A stretch of DNA of 64,000 bases, taken from positions 30,654,001 through 30,718,000 of the forward strand of contig CM074864.1 in the NCBI GenBank assembly GCA_037501455.1, given 5' to 3'. Position 1 is the first letter of the stretch. The number at the start of each line of letters is the position of its first letter. Below, in pieces: positions 44,264 to 56,591 of this stretch. The stretch comes from Lantana camara (taxonomy: Eukaryota > Streptophyta > Magnoliopsida > Lamiales > Verbenaceae). The translations under genes were made by a program, and so were the position numbers. Under the pieces are notes generated by a model. That model made no database searches, was not told the DNA's origin, and saw only the letters and a list, made by a program, of their open reading frames with translations.

Positions 44264-46434
44264 CACCTCGTTAATCGTGTTTCTGATTCGTCTCAATTAT
44301 TCTGAATTTGGTAGAAATTCTTAGGCTTAGATGCGAATTAGGTATTCATGAGTTCTTTTAGAAAGCCTGAAATACGAAACTGTAATTTTTCCTGAATTTC
44401 TGAAACTGTTTTCTTAAATTGTGATTTTGAAAACCGTTTTGATTGAAATATGTTTAAATCGAATTTTTAATTTTTGGATTGAACCGGGTTTTCGAGAAAC
44501 CCAGAAATACGAAACGAACACGAAAAGCAACGAGCCTAGGCGTGCTAGCACGTCGCACGCCCAGGCCCGTCGACGCTGCCCAGCTCCTCCCGCAACAGCG
44601 CGGGAGCCGTCCCGGGCGCGCCTAGCCAGTCCGTCCCGCAACCGCGCGGGACGCCTGCCCAGCCCGCCTAGCCGTGCGCGCGCTGCTGTGCGACGGCGCC
44701 TCGCGCGGCTAGGCCCCTTTTCGGGCCCATTTTCGTGTTTCGTGTTTTTCGTGTTTTCAGTCCGTAAAATCCCGATTTAATTTTATTTTAATTTTATCTT
44801 TTAAAATCAGTTTTGTTAAAATAAAATTATTTTAAAATTTTGATTAAATTGGGATTTTTGAGAAATTGAAGCGATTTGGATTTTGGGAAAATTATGAATT
44901 TTATTTTCTGAAAATAATGAAAGAATAAAATTATTAATTTTGGAAATTAATTGGAATTTTATTGGTTTGTTGTTTTTCGGGTTTTATTGAAAAGGCTCTT
45001 GAACAAGAATTGCATCTAAGTCGTGTTTTAAGTCATTAGGACTTGAAACGAGAATTTTAATTTATTGGCTAAATTTAAATTCTCGCAAAAGCATGTTAGG
45101 TGATCATGGGTTTAGATCTATGTATGGTTTTAATTTATGCACATGGATGGTTTAAATTGGGGTTGGAGCCCTATAGTTGCGTTTTTCAATTGAGGTTGGA
45201 GCCTCACTTATGTGCGTACTGTTATGTGATTTATTATGTGGCTTTCCATATTACTGTTTTTGAGGCCGGGGTATGCCCCGTGTAATTGTCTATGGCCAAT
45301 ATGAAGATTGAGCCTTATTACTTTATGTTTTTTTCCTTTTATTGTAATTTGAGAGTAGAGATAGGTGGTGAGGTTTTATTTTCATTTTGGAGACAATGCA
45401 CCCAAGGAGTAAGATGGACCACATTCAAGTGACAAGGAGGCCATAAGTGAAGACCCCTCAAAATGTTAGGGGGGGGGGGGAATCTCAATTGTTAAATGTA
45501 ATAGAGATAGGGCTCGTATTTTGTTACCGCTTTCCCTTATGTGATTTGAACTGTTTATGTGGCATGTATGTTAGAACTTGTGATTGTGGAGTGGCTCCCA
45601 CATATCACACATAAGATAGGTAGAACCCATGATCATTACATGTTAGTATCATGCTAGGACATGTTATCTGTTTATGTGCTTGTTTGAAATGCATTTAAGT
45701 GTACTTGCATTAATCAAGACTAATAAAATTGGATAACGTATATGTTGGTGAGGTCGAACCGGACAACTCTCCGGTTGATTCGAAAATTCCCATTAAATAT
45801 TAAGCTAATTTCGAACAAATAGGTGTTTAAATTCGAGATGCAAATTTTGAATTAAATTCCTAGCATTCCATCAATAGGTTTTAAGTTTAGTAAGTAAAGC
45901 TAGTTATTGTCCGCGAGTCGTGGGATAGCTAGTGGAGCTTATTAGTTCTTAGTTACCTAATTAATCATTTTAAATGGTCAATATTTCGTGGTCAATTTTA
46001 GCAAGGGCGATGTCCGCGAGTCGTGGGTCGATCGAACTAAGTTTTGGTCATGATCTTATGATTGATGGGTCTAGCTTAACGCCTAAGTAAATATGGATGT
46101 CGCACGAGTCGTGGGTCCATATTGAAAGATAGGTGATGCAAAAACAATTACTAAGAGTTCTAAAGGTGTTAGAATTGGTAAGTTGTACCTACCTAGGGTT
46201 CTTACTTAGAATGTCCGCGAGTCGTGGGTTCGAGGTCAAATGCCTAGGATCTTAGTACCCATTGGGAAACGTGTTCCTCTTAGATCTTTGGGAATTCTAC
46301 ATCTTTGAAAAACAGTGGGAGCTACATTAGATTAAAGACCTTATCTTTTGTATATCGTTATAATTCAGCATGCTCACTAGTTCTCTGTTTTACCATTTAG
46401 GTCGTAGATTCTGTGATTCTCTACGTGTTTTGAA
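44264..46434 (+). other. Copia 2.2-kb leader, non-coding
   Basis: It contains a GC-rich island (about 44535-44735) with two hairpins, a run of 12 G at 45469-45480, and a 17-bp word TGTCCGCGAGTCGTGGG four times (45908, 46011, 46098 as a variant, 46212). A TTTTACCATTTAG|G acceptor-like site lies about 35 bp before the gag ATG. The 119-codon ORF 44421-44780 crosses the GC island on one strand while another ORF crosses it on the other; I do not call either a gene. Confidence 0.85.
44535..44735. other. GC-rich island with paired hairpins
   Basis: CTCCCGC/GCGGGAG around AACAGC (44587-44606) and GTCCCGC/GCGGGAC around AACCGC (44633-44652) are two stems differing at the outer base pair on both arms. 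The island is CpG-rich within AT-rich surroundings. Confidence 0.8.
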
Positions 46435-49005
46435 ATGGCAACCAAAAACCCTCTTGTATCGATCCTCGAGTCAAACAAGTTGACCGGTCCCAACTATTCT
46501 GATTGGCTGAGGAATCTAAAAATCATTTTAGATTCTGAGAAGAGAACTTATGTTCTCTTCGAAGGGGAGCCTAGTCCCGAAGGGGAGGCTCCCACTCGGG
46601 CCGAGCGGGACGCGATTCAGAAGTGGAAGGATGATAATCTCCAAGCCCGTTGCCTTATGTTGGCTAACATGTCTCCGGACTTGCAAAGGCAACATGAGGC
46701 CATGGAATTTGCTTGGGAGATTTACGACCACTTAGAGCAACTTTACCGCCCTCATCAACGTGTTACAAGGTATAACACTTCAAAGGAATTGTTCCACTTG
46801 AGAATGAGGGAAGGTTCGAGTGTCCATGAATATGGACTCAAGTTTCTTGCCCTTACTGAGAAACTTGCTTCCATGGACATGCCACTGAAAGATGAGCTTT
46901 CAGTGGATTTGTTGCTAGCTTCGCTCCCACCATCATTCAACCCATTTGTCCTTAACTTCAACATGAATCATGCTGGTGCTACTGTAGCTGAGCTGATTAG
47001 TCAGCTTGTGACTGCTGAAAGCACGATCAAGAAGGACAATAAGGTTTTGATGGTGAATGCTCCATCTTCCTCTTCTGGGCCTTCTAAAGGTAAGGGCAAG
47101 AAAGCCCAAAAGAAGAAGAAGAAATCCCTTAGGCCCACTGGTGGCATTTCGAAGGGGAAGGCCCAAAAGAAGAAGCGTGATCAGAAAGAGGATGTTTGCT
47201 TCCATTGTGGCAAAGCGGGACATTGGAGGAGAAACTGCCTAGAGTACAAGGCTACTCTAAAGAAAGGTATCTTTCTCGTTGAAGTAAATCTTTCTATTAA
47301 TTCTAGTTCTTGGGTACTTGATACCGGTTGTGGAACTCATATCTGTAATGATGTACAGATGCTAAGTGAAGTCCAACAACTCAAAGAAGGAGAATGTGTC
47401 TTAAAGATCGGCGATGGCTCAAACGTTGAAGCTCGAGCTTTAGGCACAATTAGATTAGATTTAGGTAGTTTTGAGTTAGTATTAAATAAAGTCCTTTATG
47501 TACCGAACATTATTCGTAATATAATTTCAGTTCCAATATTAGATTGTGAAGGTTATGAAACTTATATTAAGAATGGTAAATACTTTATCAAACGGAACAA
47601 CTCTTCCGTTCATATCGGTACTCTAAGTAATGGACTTTACCTAACTCAAAATATCAATATTATGAATATACAACGAGAAACAAAGCGTAAGAGAGATGAC
47701 AAAGTTTCAGTTCCCTTATGGCACGCTAGATTAGGACACATTTCCAAGAACAGAATTAGCAAGATAAACACTTTAGGATCATTCTCTGAAAATGATCTCA
47801 AAGAGTTAACTTCTTGCGAATCCTGTCTCAAAGGAAAAATGTCCAAAGTCCTATTTAAAGGAACTGTGGAACGTGCCACTAAGGTTTTGGATTTGATCCA
47901 TACTGATGTTTGTGGACCGCTTAGTGTAAGCACTAGAAACAATCATCAGTACTTCATAACCTTTACTGATGACTTTAGTCGGTATGGTTATGTATACTTA
48001 ATGAAGTATAAATCTGAAGCTTTTGAGAAATTCTTAGAATTTCAAAAGGAGGTTGAGAACCAAACTGGTCACAAGATCAAAGCACTTCGATCTGATCGAG
48101 GAGGCGAATATCTTAGTGAAGAAATCCTTAATCATCTCAAAGATAATGGGATTATCTCTCAGTGGACTCCTCCAGGAACTCCTCAGCTTAATGGAGTTTC
48201 TGAGAGAAGGAATCGAACCCTACTTGATATGGTTCGTTCCATGATGAGTTTCACTGACTTACCACTTTCTTTCTGGGGTTATGCCCTAGAAAGTGCAGCA
48301 AAGATTTTGAATCTAGTTCCCTCTAAGTCAGTCCCTAAAACTCCCTATGAGATGTGGCATGGTAAAATCCCTAGTTATTCTTACTTAAGAATTTGGGGTT
48401 GTCCTGCTTACGTGAAGAGGACAGTGGGAGATAAGTTAGAATCTCGTTCTAACTTATGCTACTTTGTAGGTTATCCTAAGGAATCCATAGGATACTATTT
48501 CTATGATCAATCTGAGCAAAAGGTGTTTGTTTCCAGAAATGCCACTTTTCTTGAGGAACCGTTCCTTAAAGAAAAGAAAGGCAAGATCATAGAATTAGAA
48601 GAAGTACAAAGTGACCCCACACCACCCACTGAAGAAACGTCCCACTCTGATCAACTACAACCAATCACGAATTTCGATACACATGTAAATCCTCCTCTAA
48701 GGCGTTCTGAACGCACTCCTAGACAGCCGGAGAGATGGTATGGATTCTTCCTTGAAATCTCTCAAAAGGATAATGATCCTTTAACATATGAGGAGGCACT
48801 TTCAGATTCTGACTCTGAACAGTGGATAGAAGCCATGAAATCCGAAATGGACTCCATGAACTCCAACCAAGTTTGGACCTTGGTAGATTTGCCTGATGGG
48901 GTCAAACCCATAGGTTGCAAATGGATCTTTAAGAGAAAGCTTGGAGTTGATGGAAGCATTGCAGCCTACAAAGCAAGACTGGTTGCAAAAGGATTCACTC
49001 AGTGA
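46435..49005 (+). pseudogene. gag-pol: Copia Gag-Pol, first part: gag, protease, integrase, RT start
   Basis: The start is ATG 46435, the first of a frame open for 856 codons. Gag covers about residues 1-285, with the knuckle CFHCGKAGHWRRNC at 255-268 after a lysine-rich tract. Protease active site DTGC is at 296. The integrase zinc region begins LWHARLGHISK (about 427). The integrase catalytic residues are D491, D554 (SDRGGEY) and E590 (NGVSERRN), with 35 residues between the last two. RT starts near 795 (WIEAMKSEMDSMNSNQVW). TGA at 49003-49005 ends the frame after KGFTQ. All parts up to there look intact. Confidence 0.96.
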
Positions 49006-49834
49006 CCTGGCGTGGATTTTGACGAAACCTTTTCACCAGTTGCAATGCAAAAGTCTATTCGGATCATGCTTGCCATTGCTGCATATTATGACTATGAGAT
49101 ATGGCAAATGGATGTGAAAACTGCCTTTCTCAATGGTGACATTGACAAAGACATTTATATGGAGCAACCCACAGGTTTCACATTCAGTGGGAGTGAGCAA
49201 AAGGTTTGCAAACTCCAAAGATCAATCTATGGATTGAAACAGGCTTCTAGGAATTGGAACATTCGATTTGATGAATCGGTCAAAGCGTTTGGCTTCATCC
49301 AAATTTCGAATGAATCATGTGTGTATAGAAAGGAATTGGAGACCTCAGTGCAATTCTTAGTACTTTATGTTGATGACATCCTTCTTATTGGAGTTGATGG
49401 AAGCATTGCAGCCTACAAAGCAAGACTGGTTGCAAAAGGATTCACTCAGTGACCTGGCGTGGATTTTGACGAAACCTTTTCACCAGTTGCAATGCAAAAG
49501 TCTATTCGGATCATGCTTGCCATTGCTGCATATTATGACTATGAGATATGGCAAATGGATGTGAAAACTGCCTTTCTCAATGGTGACATTGACAAAGACA
49601 TTTATATGGAGCAACCCACAGGTTTCACATTCAGTGGGAGTGAGCAAAAGGTTTGCAAACTCCAAAGATCAATCTATGGATTGAAACAGGCTTCTAGGAA
49701 TTGGAACATTCGATTTGATGAATCGGTCAAAGCGTTTGGCTTCATCCAAATTTCGAATGAATCATGTGTGTATAGAAAGGAATTGGAGACCTCAGTGCAA
49801 TTCTTAGTACTTTATGTTGATGACATCCTTCTTA
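48941..49834 (+). repeat. 447-bp tandem duplication inside copia RT
   Basis: 48941-49387 is repeated at 49388-49834. The two translated copies are identical, the unit is exactly 149 codons, and TTGG sits at both ends and at the junction (48941, 49388, 49835). Each copy includes the TGA after KGFTQ, so the stop came before the duplication. Confidence 0.95.
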
Positions 49835-49962
49835 TTGGGAATTCGAAGGATGACATGAAAGTGACTAAGTTATGGTTATCGAACCAATTCGAGATGAAAG
49901 ATCTTGGTGATGCGTCCTATATCCTTGGAATTAAAATCATAGAGATAGATCTAGAAGGTTAA
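49006..49962 (+). pseudogene. gag-pol: Copia reverse transcriptase, duplicated
   Basis: Same frame as the first part. The block with DFDETFSPVA, WQMDVKTAFLNGDI and catalytic YVDDILLIG appears twice because of the 447-bp duplication; a second TGA at 49450-49452 comes with it. After the second copy RT continues to SYILGIKI, where one missing base near 49937 shifts the frame and the old frame ends at TAA 49960-49962. A protein with two polymerase catalytic centres in tandem would not be a normal RT. Confidence 0.95.
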
Positions 49963-50801
49963 TAGGACTATCACAGTCGATGTACATTGACAAAGTGTTG
50001 AAGAGATTCAATATGGAGTCAGCAAAGGTTAAGAACCTTCCTATGAGTGTAGGAACATGTCTTTCAAAGAAGATGTGTCCTAAGACTAACCTTGAGAAGG
50101 AAAGAATGACGCATACACCTTATGCATCAGCAATAGGTAGCATAATGTATGCAATGTTATGTACTCGACCGGATGTGGCTTATGCACTTAGTGTAACGAG
50201 TCGTTTCCAATTTGACCCTGGAGATGGTCACTGGGCTGCCGTGAAGAATATTCTTAAGTACTTGAAAAGTACTAAAGATTTATTCTTAGTTTACGGAGGT
50301 CAGAAAGATCTTACTGTCGAAGGATACTGCGATGCAAGCTTTGCATCTGACTTAGATGATTTTAAGTCAATGTCAGGATACATTTTCTGCCTAAACGGCG
50401 GAGCAGTGAGTTGGAAGAGTTCCAAGCAAACAACCACTGCAGATTCGACCACTGAGGCCGAATACTTAGCTGCAAATGATGCAGCTAAGGAAGGTGTTTG
50501 GATTAGAAACTTCATTCAAGAGTTGAATGTTGTTCCTAGCATGAAAGACCCCATTACTGTGTTTTGTGACAACACTGGGGCGGTTGCTCAAGCAAGAGAA
50601 CCAAGATCTCACCAACGGACCAAGCACATTATGAGGAAGTATCACCTAATCCGTGATATTATCAAAAGAGGAGATGTGCAAATTGAGAGGGTCACATCAG
50701 CAGAGAACGTGGCAGATCCACTTACTAAACCCCTTAGTCGAGAAGCTTTCCAAGGTCATCTTCAGAAGATGGGACTTAGAGTAGCTTTAGAATGGCTTTG
50801 A
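49963..50801 (+). pseudogene. gag-pol: Copia RT end and RNase H
   Basis: In the shifted frame the reading is open from before 49980 to TGA 50799-50801. It shows YIDKVLKRFNM, PYASAIGSIMYAMLCTRPDV, then RNase H: YCDASFASD, TTEAEYLAANDAAKE, FCDNTGAVAQAREP, HIMRKYHLIRD and NVADPLTKPLS. Length and motifs are typical for the C-terminus of plant copia Pol. It would degrade the RNA strand in the particle. Confidence 0.95.
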
Positions 50802-50817
50802 CGGGCAAGTGGGAGAT
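50802..50817 (+). promoter_or_regulatory. Copia polypurine tract
   Basis: The purine-rich AAGTGGGAGA just before the 3' LTR start (50818) is the plus-strand primer. Confidence 0.85.
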
Positions 50818-52754
50818 TGTTAGGAATAGTGCCCTAGAAAGCCGATTGTATATCCGCTTTGTGCTTTTCCTTATTGTAATCACAGACAATCTTTGAATAA
50901 AATAACGAATTGAGGCAACACTTCTTTATATGCTCTTGTTTGGTATGCGTTTACTTTAGCTGTGCATGTATGAGAACTCCCCTAATCCTGATGACTTTAG
51001 GACTCTACCATTTAGGTGAAATGGTTCATGAAACGAGCCCTATATCACATAAGTCATGATTAGTAAAATACTCCAAGCCGATGAGTCCTACAGATAGTGG
51101 GAGTGTCAACCTGACTCCTCTAAGGCTTGCTTACGGGATCACGCCCTTAAGAAGGACCACCTTGTTTCATGGAGGTGGAAAGTGTATAGTTGATGCGTGC
51201 GTGATACATGAGGGTGCTTACTTTAATAAGTAAGTTCACTGAGGTGCCCCGTGTGAGAACATTCCTAAATGGGAAAGGAAGTTTCTATTTCAAGAAATGG
51301 AAACTTCCAGATTAGGAAATATCTCACGAGTCATTGATGTGATTAATTGATCCTTAGACTTGAGGTTCCTTGTCACTTTATGAGTTAACTCTGTAGTCTT
51401 AGGTATAAGCTTTAAAGGGTGTCGCCTTAGACAACTGATTCAAGGCTTATGCTGGGGCTGCACAAGTGATTCATGAAAGTGAATGAGAATCAAGAAAGGA
51501 CCTAAACTTGCATTTGCAAGGTGATCTCTTATTGTGTAAGTCATTCATATGCCATATGGAGTCCTTGGCCAAGGCAGTAGATCAAGACATCAAGAAAAGG
51601 GTTTCTTGGATTGAGATCAAATGGATATGAAATGCACTTAGCTTTAAGACCGGATTATTAGGGTTCTGATTATTCCCTTACCCTAGATCTTGGTTGAGAG
51701 ATAGTAAGTAGGAGGATTGTATCTCACATGAATCAATGACTTAAAGGTTCTGTCGAATCCGAACATTCCAATTCAGCTAGGGGTTAAACACCTGTTGCTA
51801 GACTATGGTCGTTTAATCTGTGGACTGATTAATTAATTAGTGAATTAATTAATTAGGGTCACTGCTAATTGAATTGAGAACCTAGAGGGTCACACACAAC
51901 AACTTGGTTACATGAGTTGAGGCTTGAAAATGATTAAACGAGTTAATCGGGCCAAGAGGGTTCCACACGTGTGAAGTCACACGTGTGGCTCACGTGAGTG
52001 ACACGTATCACTGTGACACGTGTCACACACGTGTGTATATATATATATATTAAATGATTAATTTAGTTAATTATTTAATAGACTTTGGTTTAATTTTGAA
52101 TTAAAAAGAAAGTCTAATTTTGGAGAAAATAATCTAGTTAATTAATTATGAATTAATTAATTAGATAAAATAAGTTATTTATTTTTATAATAAATAAAGT
52201 ATAAAATTATCCAAAAATAGTTTGGATATTTTTAGCTCTCTTAAAAGTTGACTTGAAATAGAATTCAAAGTCAAAGTTGGAAAATACTTGATGATCAAGT
52301 AATAGGAGAGAGAGGAACCAAATCCTTTCCCAACAAGGATTTGGATCGGCACCCTCTCTCTATAAATAGGGGAGCTCGAGCTCCTTATGGAGCTAATAGA
52401 CAATTCTTGGTTCATGTGTTGAACACCTTCCTTTCTCCAAGATTAAATTAAACCCTAGGTTAAGCCTAAACACTAACTAGAGAACTAGCATCCTTACTAG
52501 TTAGATTGTGATCAAGTTGGTGGACTTTCTCTAGAGACTTCAAGTTAGAAGTTTGAAGATTCGAGCTTTACCAAGGAGAGGGGATCAAGCCGCGAGAAGA
52601 GCGTTCTTGGGTGGCTTGAAACGCTTCAAGAAAGAATAAAAGAAAAGTAAGTTTTCTATCTTTACGAATTTGGTTACACGATTGCGAGTTCAAGGTCCTT
52701 TTGTTGGGAAAAATTTTTTAAATTCCACTGCTTTCTGATTCGTGTTTTCCAACA
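50818..52754 (+). repeat. Copia 3' LTR (1937 bp)
   Basis: Same length and ends as the 5' LTR. About eight single-base differences are visible (for example near 50875, 51090, 51174, 51268, 51293, 51504 and 52521). The target duplication CAGCT follows at 52755. Confidence 0.97.
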
Positions 52755-53812
52755 CAGCTTTCACTAACTGACAAGTCAAACAATGCTTCACGTAATTCAC
52801 TACATCTCTCTTCAACCCGTTCCACCAATAATACCATTTCAAGTCCCGATACATCTTGTTTCCACCAGGATGTACTGAATAAATAGTTTTATGAGCTTCA
52901 TCCAAAATAGCTCTTCTCAACTCTGTCGGAACTACCACTCTGTTCTTGAATCGAAAGATTCCCATATCATCAAATCCAAATGGACTCTCGAAGTCTGATC
53001 GAGCCTTTTCTATCAGTTTTTGAATCTCAACATCCATCCGTTGTGCTTCAAATATCTGTTTCCTTAACTCTGGACGTACTGAGATACTGCCGATACGGGC
53101 TTTTATCTTAACCAACTCCATTGGTTGTCCAATATTTACCTTCAAATGGGATACACTAGCCTTCCTGCTCAATGCATCCGCTACCACGTTAGCTTTGCCT
53201 GGGTGATATTTAATCACACAATCATAGTCCTCAAGAGTCTCCATCCATCTTCGTTGCCTTCTATTCAACTCCTTCTGAGAGAATAAGTACTGAAGACTCT
53301 TATGATCGGTGAAAATCTCAAAAGAAGTTCCATACAAGTAATGTCTCCACTTTCCTAAGGCAAAAATCACCGCTGCAAGTTCAAGGTCGTGAGTGGGATA
53401 ATTCTTCTCATCCTCTTTCAATTTCCTAGAGGCATAAGCAATTACTCTCCCGTTCTGCATCAAAACACAACCTAAGCCTTCATGGGAAGCATCCGTATAC
53501 ACCATAAACCCTTCAATACCCTCCGGAAGTGCAAGTATCGGTGCAGAAGTTAACTTATCCTTCAAGAGCTGAAAACTGGATTCACACTTCTCATCCCACT
53601 TAAACTGAACTTCCTTCTTAGTTAATCGGGTTAACGGAGCCGCAATCTTAGAAAAATCCTTAACAAATCTTCGGTAATAGCCGGCTAAACCCAAGAAACT
53701 TCGGATCTCAGAAACATTCTTAGGACTCTGCCATTGTGAAACTGCCTCTACTTTCAAAGGATCCACTTCTAATCCTTTGCTCGAAATAATATGTCCCAAG
53801 AAACTCACCCTG
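52755..53812 (-). pseudogene. pol: E4 RT end, RNase H and integrase zinc domain
   Basis: Open without stops. On the minus strand it starts [18 protein letters not shown], passes [17 protein letters not shown], then RNase [42 protein letters not shown] and [10 protein letters not shown]. Integrase HHCC follows: [18 protein letters not shown] and HCLTCQ. The copia insertion cuts it after LVKA. Its right edge at 53812 is the LARD3 junction; residues before RVSF in the longer ORF come from the LARD3 LTR. Confidence 0.95.
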
Positions 53813-56572
53813 TGTAACGTCCCGTTTTTCATATGTGCAAAATGTGATAATTTATATGCATTGCATAACCTTAGATGCATTATATTTTCTATGAATTTAT
53901 ATGAAATTATTTTTAATGTGAGATTTACGTGAATTAATTGCTAACGTGCCTAAGTGTCTATATGTGACTTTACTTGGTCATATAAATTAACTCCATTGTA
54001 TTATATTCTTTTAGAGTCTCATATATATATATATGTATACAACCATCTATCATGTATGTCAAGTGGATGCATCTCAAACTTGTAAATTAGTATGAGGTAA
54101 GGACTAAAATGCAAAATGTGTTGAGTCATCTCATTTAGTGGAAGACTTTGGATAAATATCTCATTCATCTCTCTCATTTTAATTATCATCATATTTCATC
54201 AAATTCCACACACACACTAATATACGGTATTTACACCAAGGAAGGAGAAGATGAGATTTCATCATTCCAAGCTAGAATTCAAGGAGGAAAATTGCATAAG
54301 TTGAAGCTTCATCATCATACCATCATCTCTTCCGTCCTTTCTTTCTTCATACTACGGTATAAATGGAGATTTTTCTTGAATTCTTGATTCATTTATGAGA
54401 TAGGGTTTGATGCTTAAGTGATGATTTCTTGTTCTTTTATGGTTAGAAGCATTCTTAGGATCTTTAATCTTGAAAGCTTGCATGATTTCTTGAATAATAT
54501 AAAGGTTGGAGTTCATGATTGTATATGGGTTTGATATTGTTAAATCTTGATGATCAATGCATGATATGAGTAGATGTGTTAGATTTTATTGTGTTTCAAG
54601 TATGAATACATGTTTCTTCAAGTTTTGATTGCATTTGATGATTGAAAATTGGTGTTTTGGTTAGTTGTTGTTGTTGTTGCGTTAATGCCCTGTTTTGCCC
54701 TGTTTTTTCTGCTGCGTATAGTTGACACGGGGGTGTCAACTTTGCCTTGTTCAGCGTGACACGGGGGTGCAGGTTGGTTTGATTTTCTGTACCGTGACAC
54801 GGGGGTGTCACGGTTTGCCTTGTAATGGTGACACCTTCGGACGAACGCCATTTTCACCTCGCTTTGAATTAGAAAACGTGCCATATACCGTCGGAAAGGT
54901 CTTTGTGTCTACTTTCATACCCAATAAACAAAACTCAATTCCCACTTCTATAATTTAAGATATTTCAGTTTTCCCACAACATGTACATTTCCAAAAATTG
55001 TCGGTTTTGGCCAAACTTCACCAAAACCTTTCTTATTGCATTCCTTTCACTCTCTTGGCTCCCATATGTGAATTATATGATTTATATACTTGTTTAATTG
55101 ATAAGTATGCTCCTACTTGACACTTCTTGGTACTTAATTGCTCAAACGTATTGTGTGACTCCATGCCTTCTATGAATTGAACTTGAAATAATTGAATAAT
55201 ATGAGTATATGATTTCTTGTTATTAATTTCGCCTCTTTGGTGTTAATTGGTCTTTATACATGCTTAGTGTTAATTGATTGATTGGTTTTATTTAAATTAC
55301 ATGAGCATTGTCGTGCGTCATACTTGGTCTCATATTGAGTCATGTCTCATGAGTTCCCACATTTCCTTTCTTGTCCAGTTTCTCCTGGGCGGAGATCATT
55401 GATCGTTTGGGCACTTTCTTGTATCCTTGTCTTGTTCCGTCGCTCGTCAGGTGAGGTTTAATTACTAGATATATAGAACCTTTACAACCCTACGTGATGT
55501 TTTAGCCAAAATGTATATATATATATATATATATGTATATATCTTTCCCAAAAATCTCTACCGATTGCAAATGATTTCATGATCTATTGAATAATCGTAT
55601 TATCGTGATTGACCGTGCTTTGGCGAGTAAGCATGTCGTGTTCACATGGGCCCGAGGGTAGTGTATTGAGCCAACCGGGGAAGCAAGGGCTGACGGGTAA
55701 CTCTTGCACTACCCTCACCAATTTTGGGATCACCTCTGAATCCACCAGGAGGTTTGCTGGAGGAAGAAATCCCGTGCGTGGGAGTCATGTTCCCGACGTA
55801 CACCGTTCATGGATGGTTGGGCCTTGCAATCCCACCATCACCGGAGGAAGAAGGAGTTCATGAAAATGCTAAGTGTGCACTAATGATTGTATCATAATTA
55901 TTGAAATAAAACCTAAAGATGGTATTGTTCACTAATTGGAGTAAGGTTGGAGATTGCCCTCACTCGTCGGGCCGCTGAGTGAATTGAATTGAATTGATAA
56001 CGTTTATATTGATTGAATGGATTAGTTGTAATCTCGGGCGAGATCTATTCTAATATTAAACTTATATTGTTTCCTTTATTAAAAACCTTACCCGAGATTA
56101 GAACTTGCATGTTAATTGCGCTAATATTTATTTATACCCCTCGCTCAGTCCGTGTTGGACTGACACCTCAACCTTTCAGTGTTTTGTAGGTTCTTGCTAG
56201 GCGGGAAGTAGAGTCTAGCTTGTCTTTCATTCGGGTCTAGCACTTCACCTTCATACTTTGTTCTTGTATTGATACTAGTTATTTTGTAGCATGTCTTGGA
56301 TTTATACTTGGAGATGATATTGTATTGATATATACATGTTGGTATCTATAAGTAAATATGTAAATATGGTACCTATAAGTATTGATTGCTATTGCTTCCG
56401 CTTTTATTGCTCTGAATTGTTTATTGGTAGTATTTGAGGGTACCCGCCTAGCTTTTGAGTTTTTGTTGTCACCCGTTCGCCATGAGTCCGGTTCATATAT
56501 GGACTACCCATTTCATGTGTGAGCTAGGCTTATGGTGCGGGGGTGTGGCATCTCGGCGTTCCGGGTGCTACA
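53813..56572 (+). repeat. LARD3 5' LTR (2760 bp)
   Basis: It starts TGTAACGTCCC and ends CCGGGTGCTACA. Donor-like ACG|GTATAA is at 54356/54357. Palindromes: GTTGACAC/GTGTCAAC (54721-54740) and CCGTGACAC/GTGTCACGG (54792-54813), both with loop GGGG. AT run about 55507-55533. Four-stem domain 55654-55839; hairpin V 56146-56162. No gene. Confidence 0.96.
55654..55839 (+). other. Predicted four-stem RNA domain, LARD3
   Basis: Stem I GAGGGTAGTG/CACTACCCTC, perfect 10 bp (55654-55716). Stem II TCCACCA/TGCTGGA, loop GGAGGTT (55741-55761), with one mismatch that is a proper pair in the 3' copy (62070-62090). Stem III GGGA/TCCC, loop GTCATGT (55780-55794). Stem IV GATGGT/ACCATC with GGG/CCC and loop CCTTGCAAT (55812-55839). 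The 3' LTR copy is 61983-62168. Confidence 0.75.
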
Positions 56573-56579
56573 TCTTAGG

Positions 56580-56591
56580 TGGTATCAGAGC
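56580..56591 (+). promoter_or_regulatory. LARD3 primer-binding site
   Basis: TGGTATCAGAGC lies 7 nt after the LTR end, followed by stem CGGTT (56593-56597)/AACCG (56602-56606) with loop GCAA. Confidence 0.92.

Larger units (their letters stand above)
42313..52754 (+). mobile_element. Young Ty1/copia element (Angela/BARE-1-like), 10.4 kb
   Basis: Two 1937-bp LTRs differ at about eight positions. Target duplication CAGCT lies on both sides. The order gag, protease, integrase, RT, RNase H is the copia order. The gag start (LTGPNYSDWLRNLKIIL) and RT resemble the Angela/BARE-1 lineage from memory of that family. It carries a TGA, a 447-bp tandem duplication and one frameshift, so this copy is not expected to be autonomous despite being young. 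Confidence 0.96.

Noticed and set aside
44421..44780. 119-codon proline/arginine-rich ORF in the copia leader
   Set aside because: Composition follows the GC island, the opposite strand is open too, and it lies in the untranslated leader.
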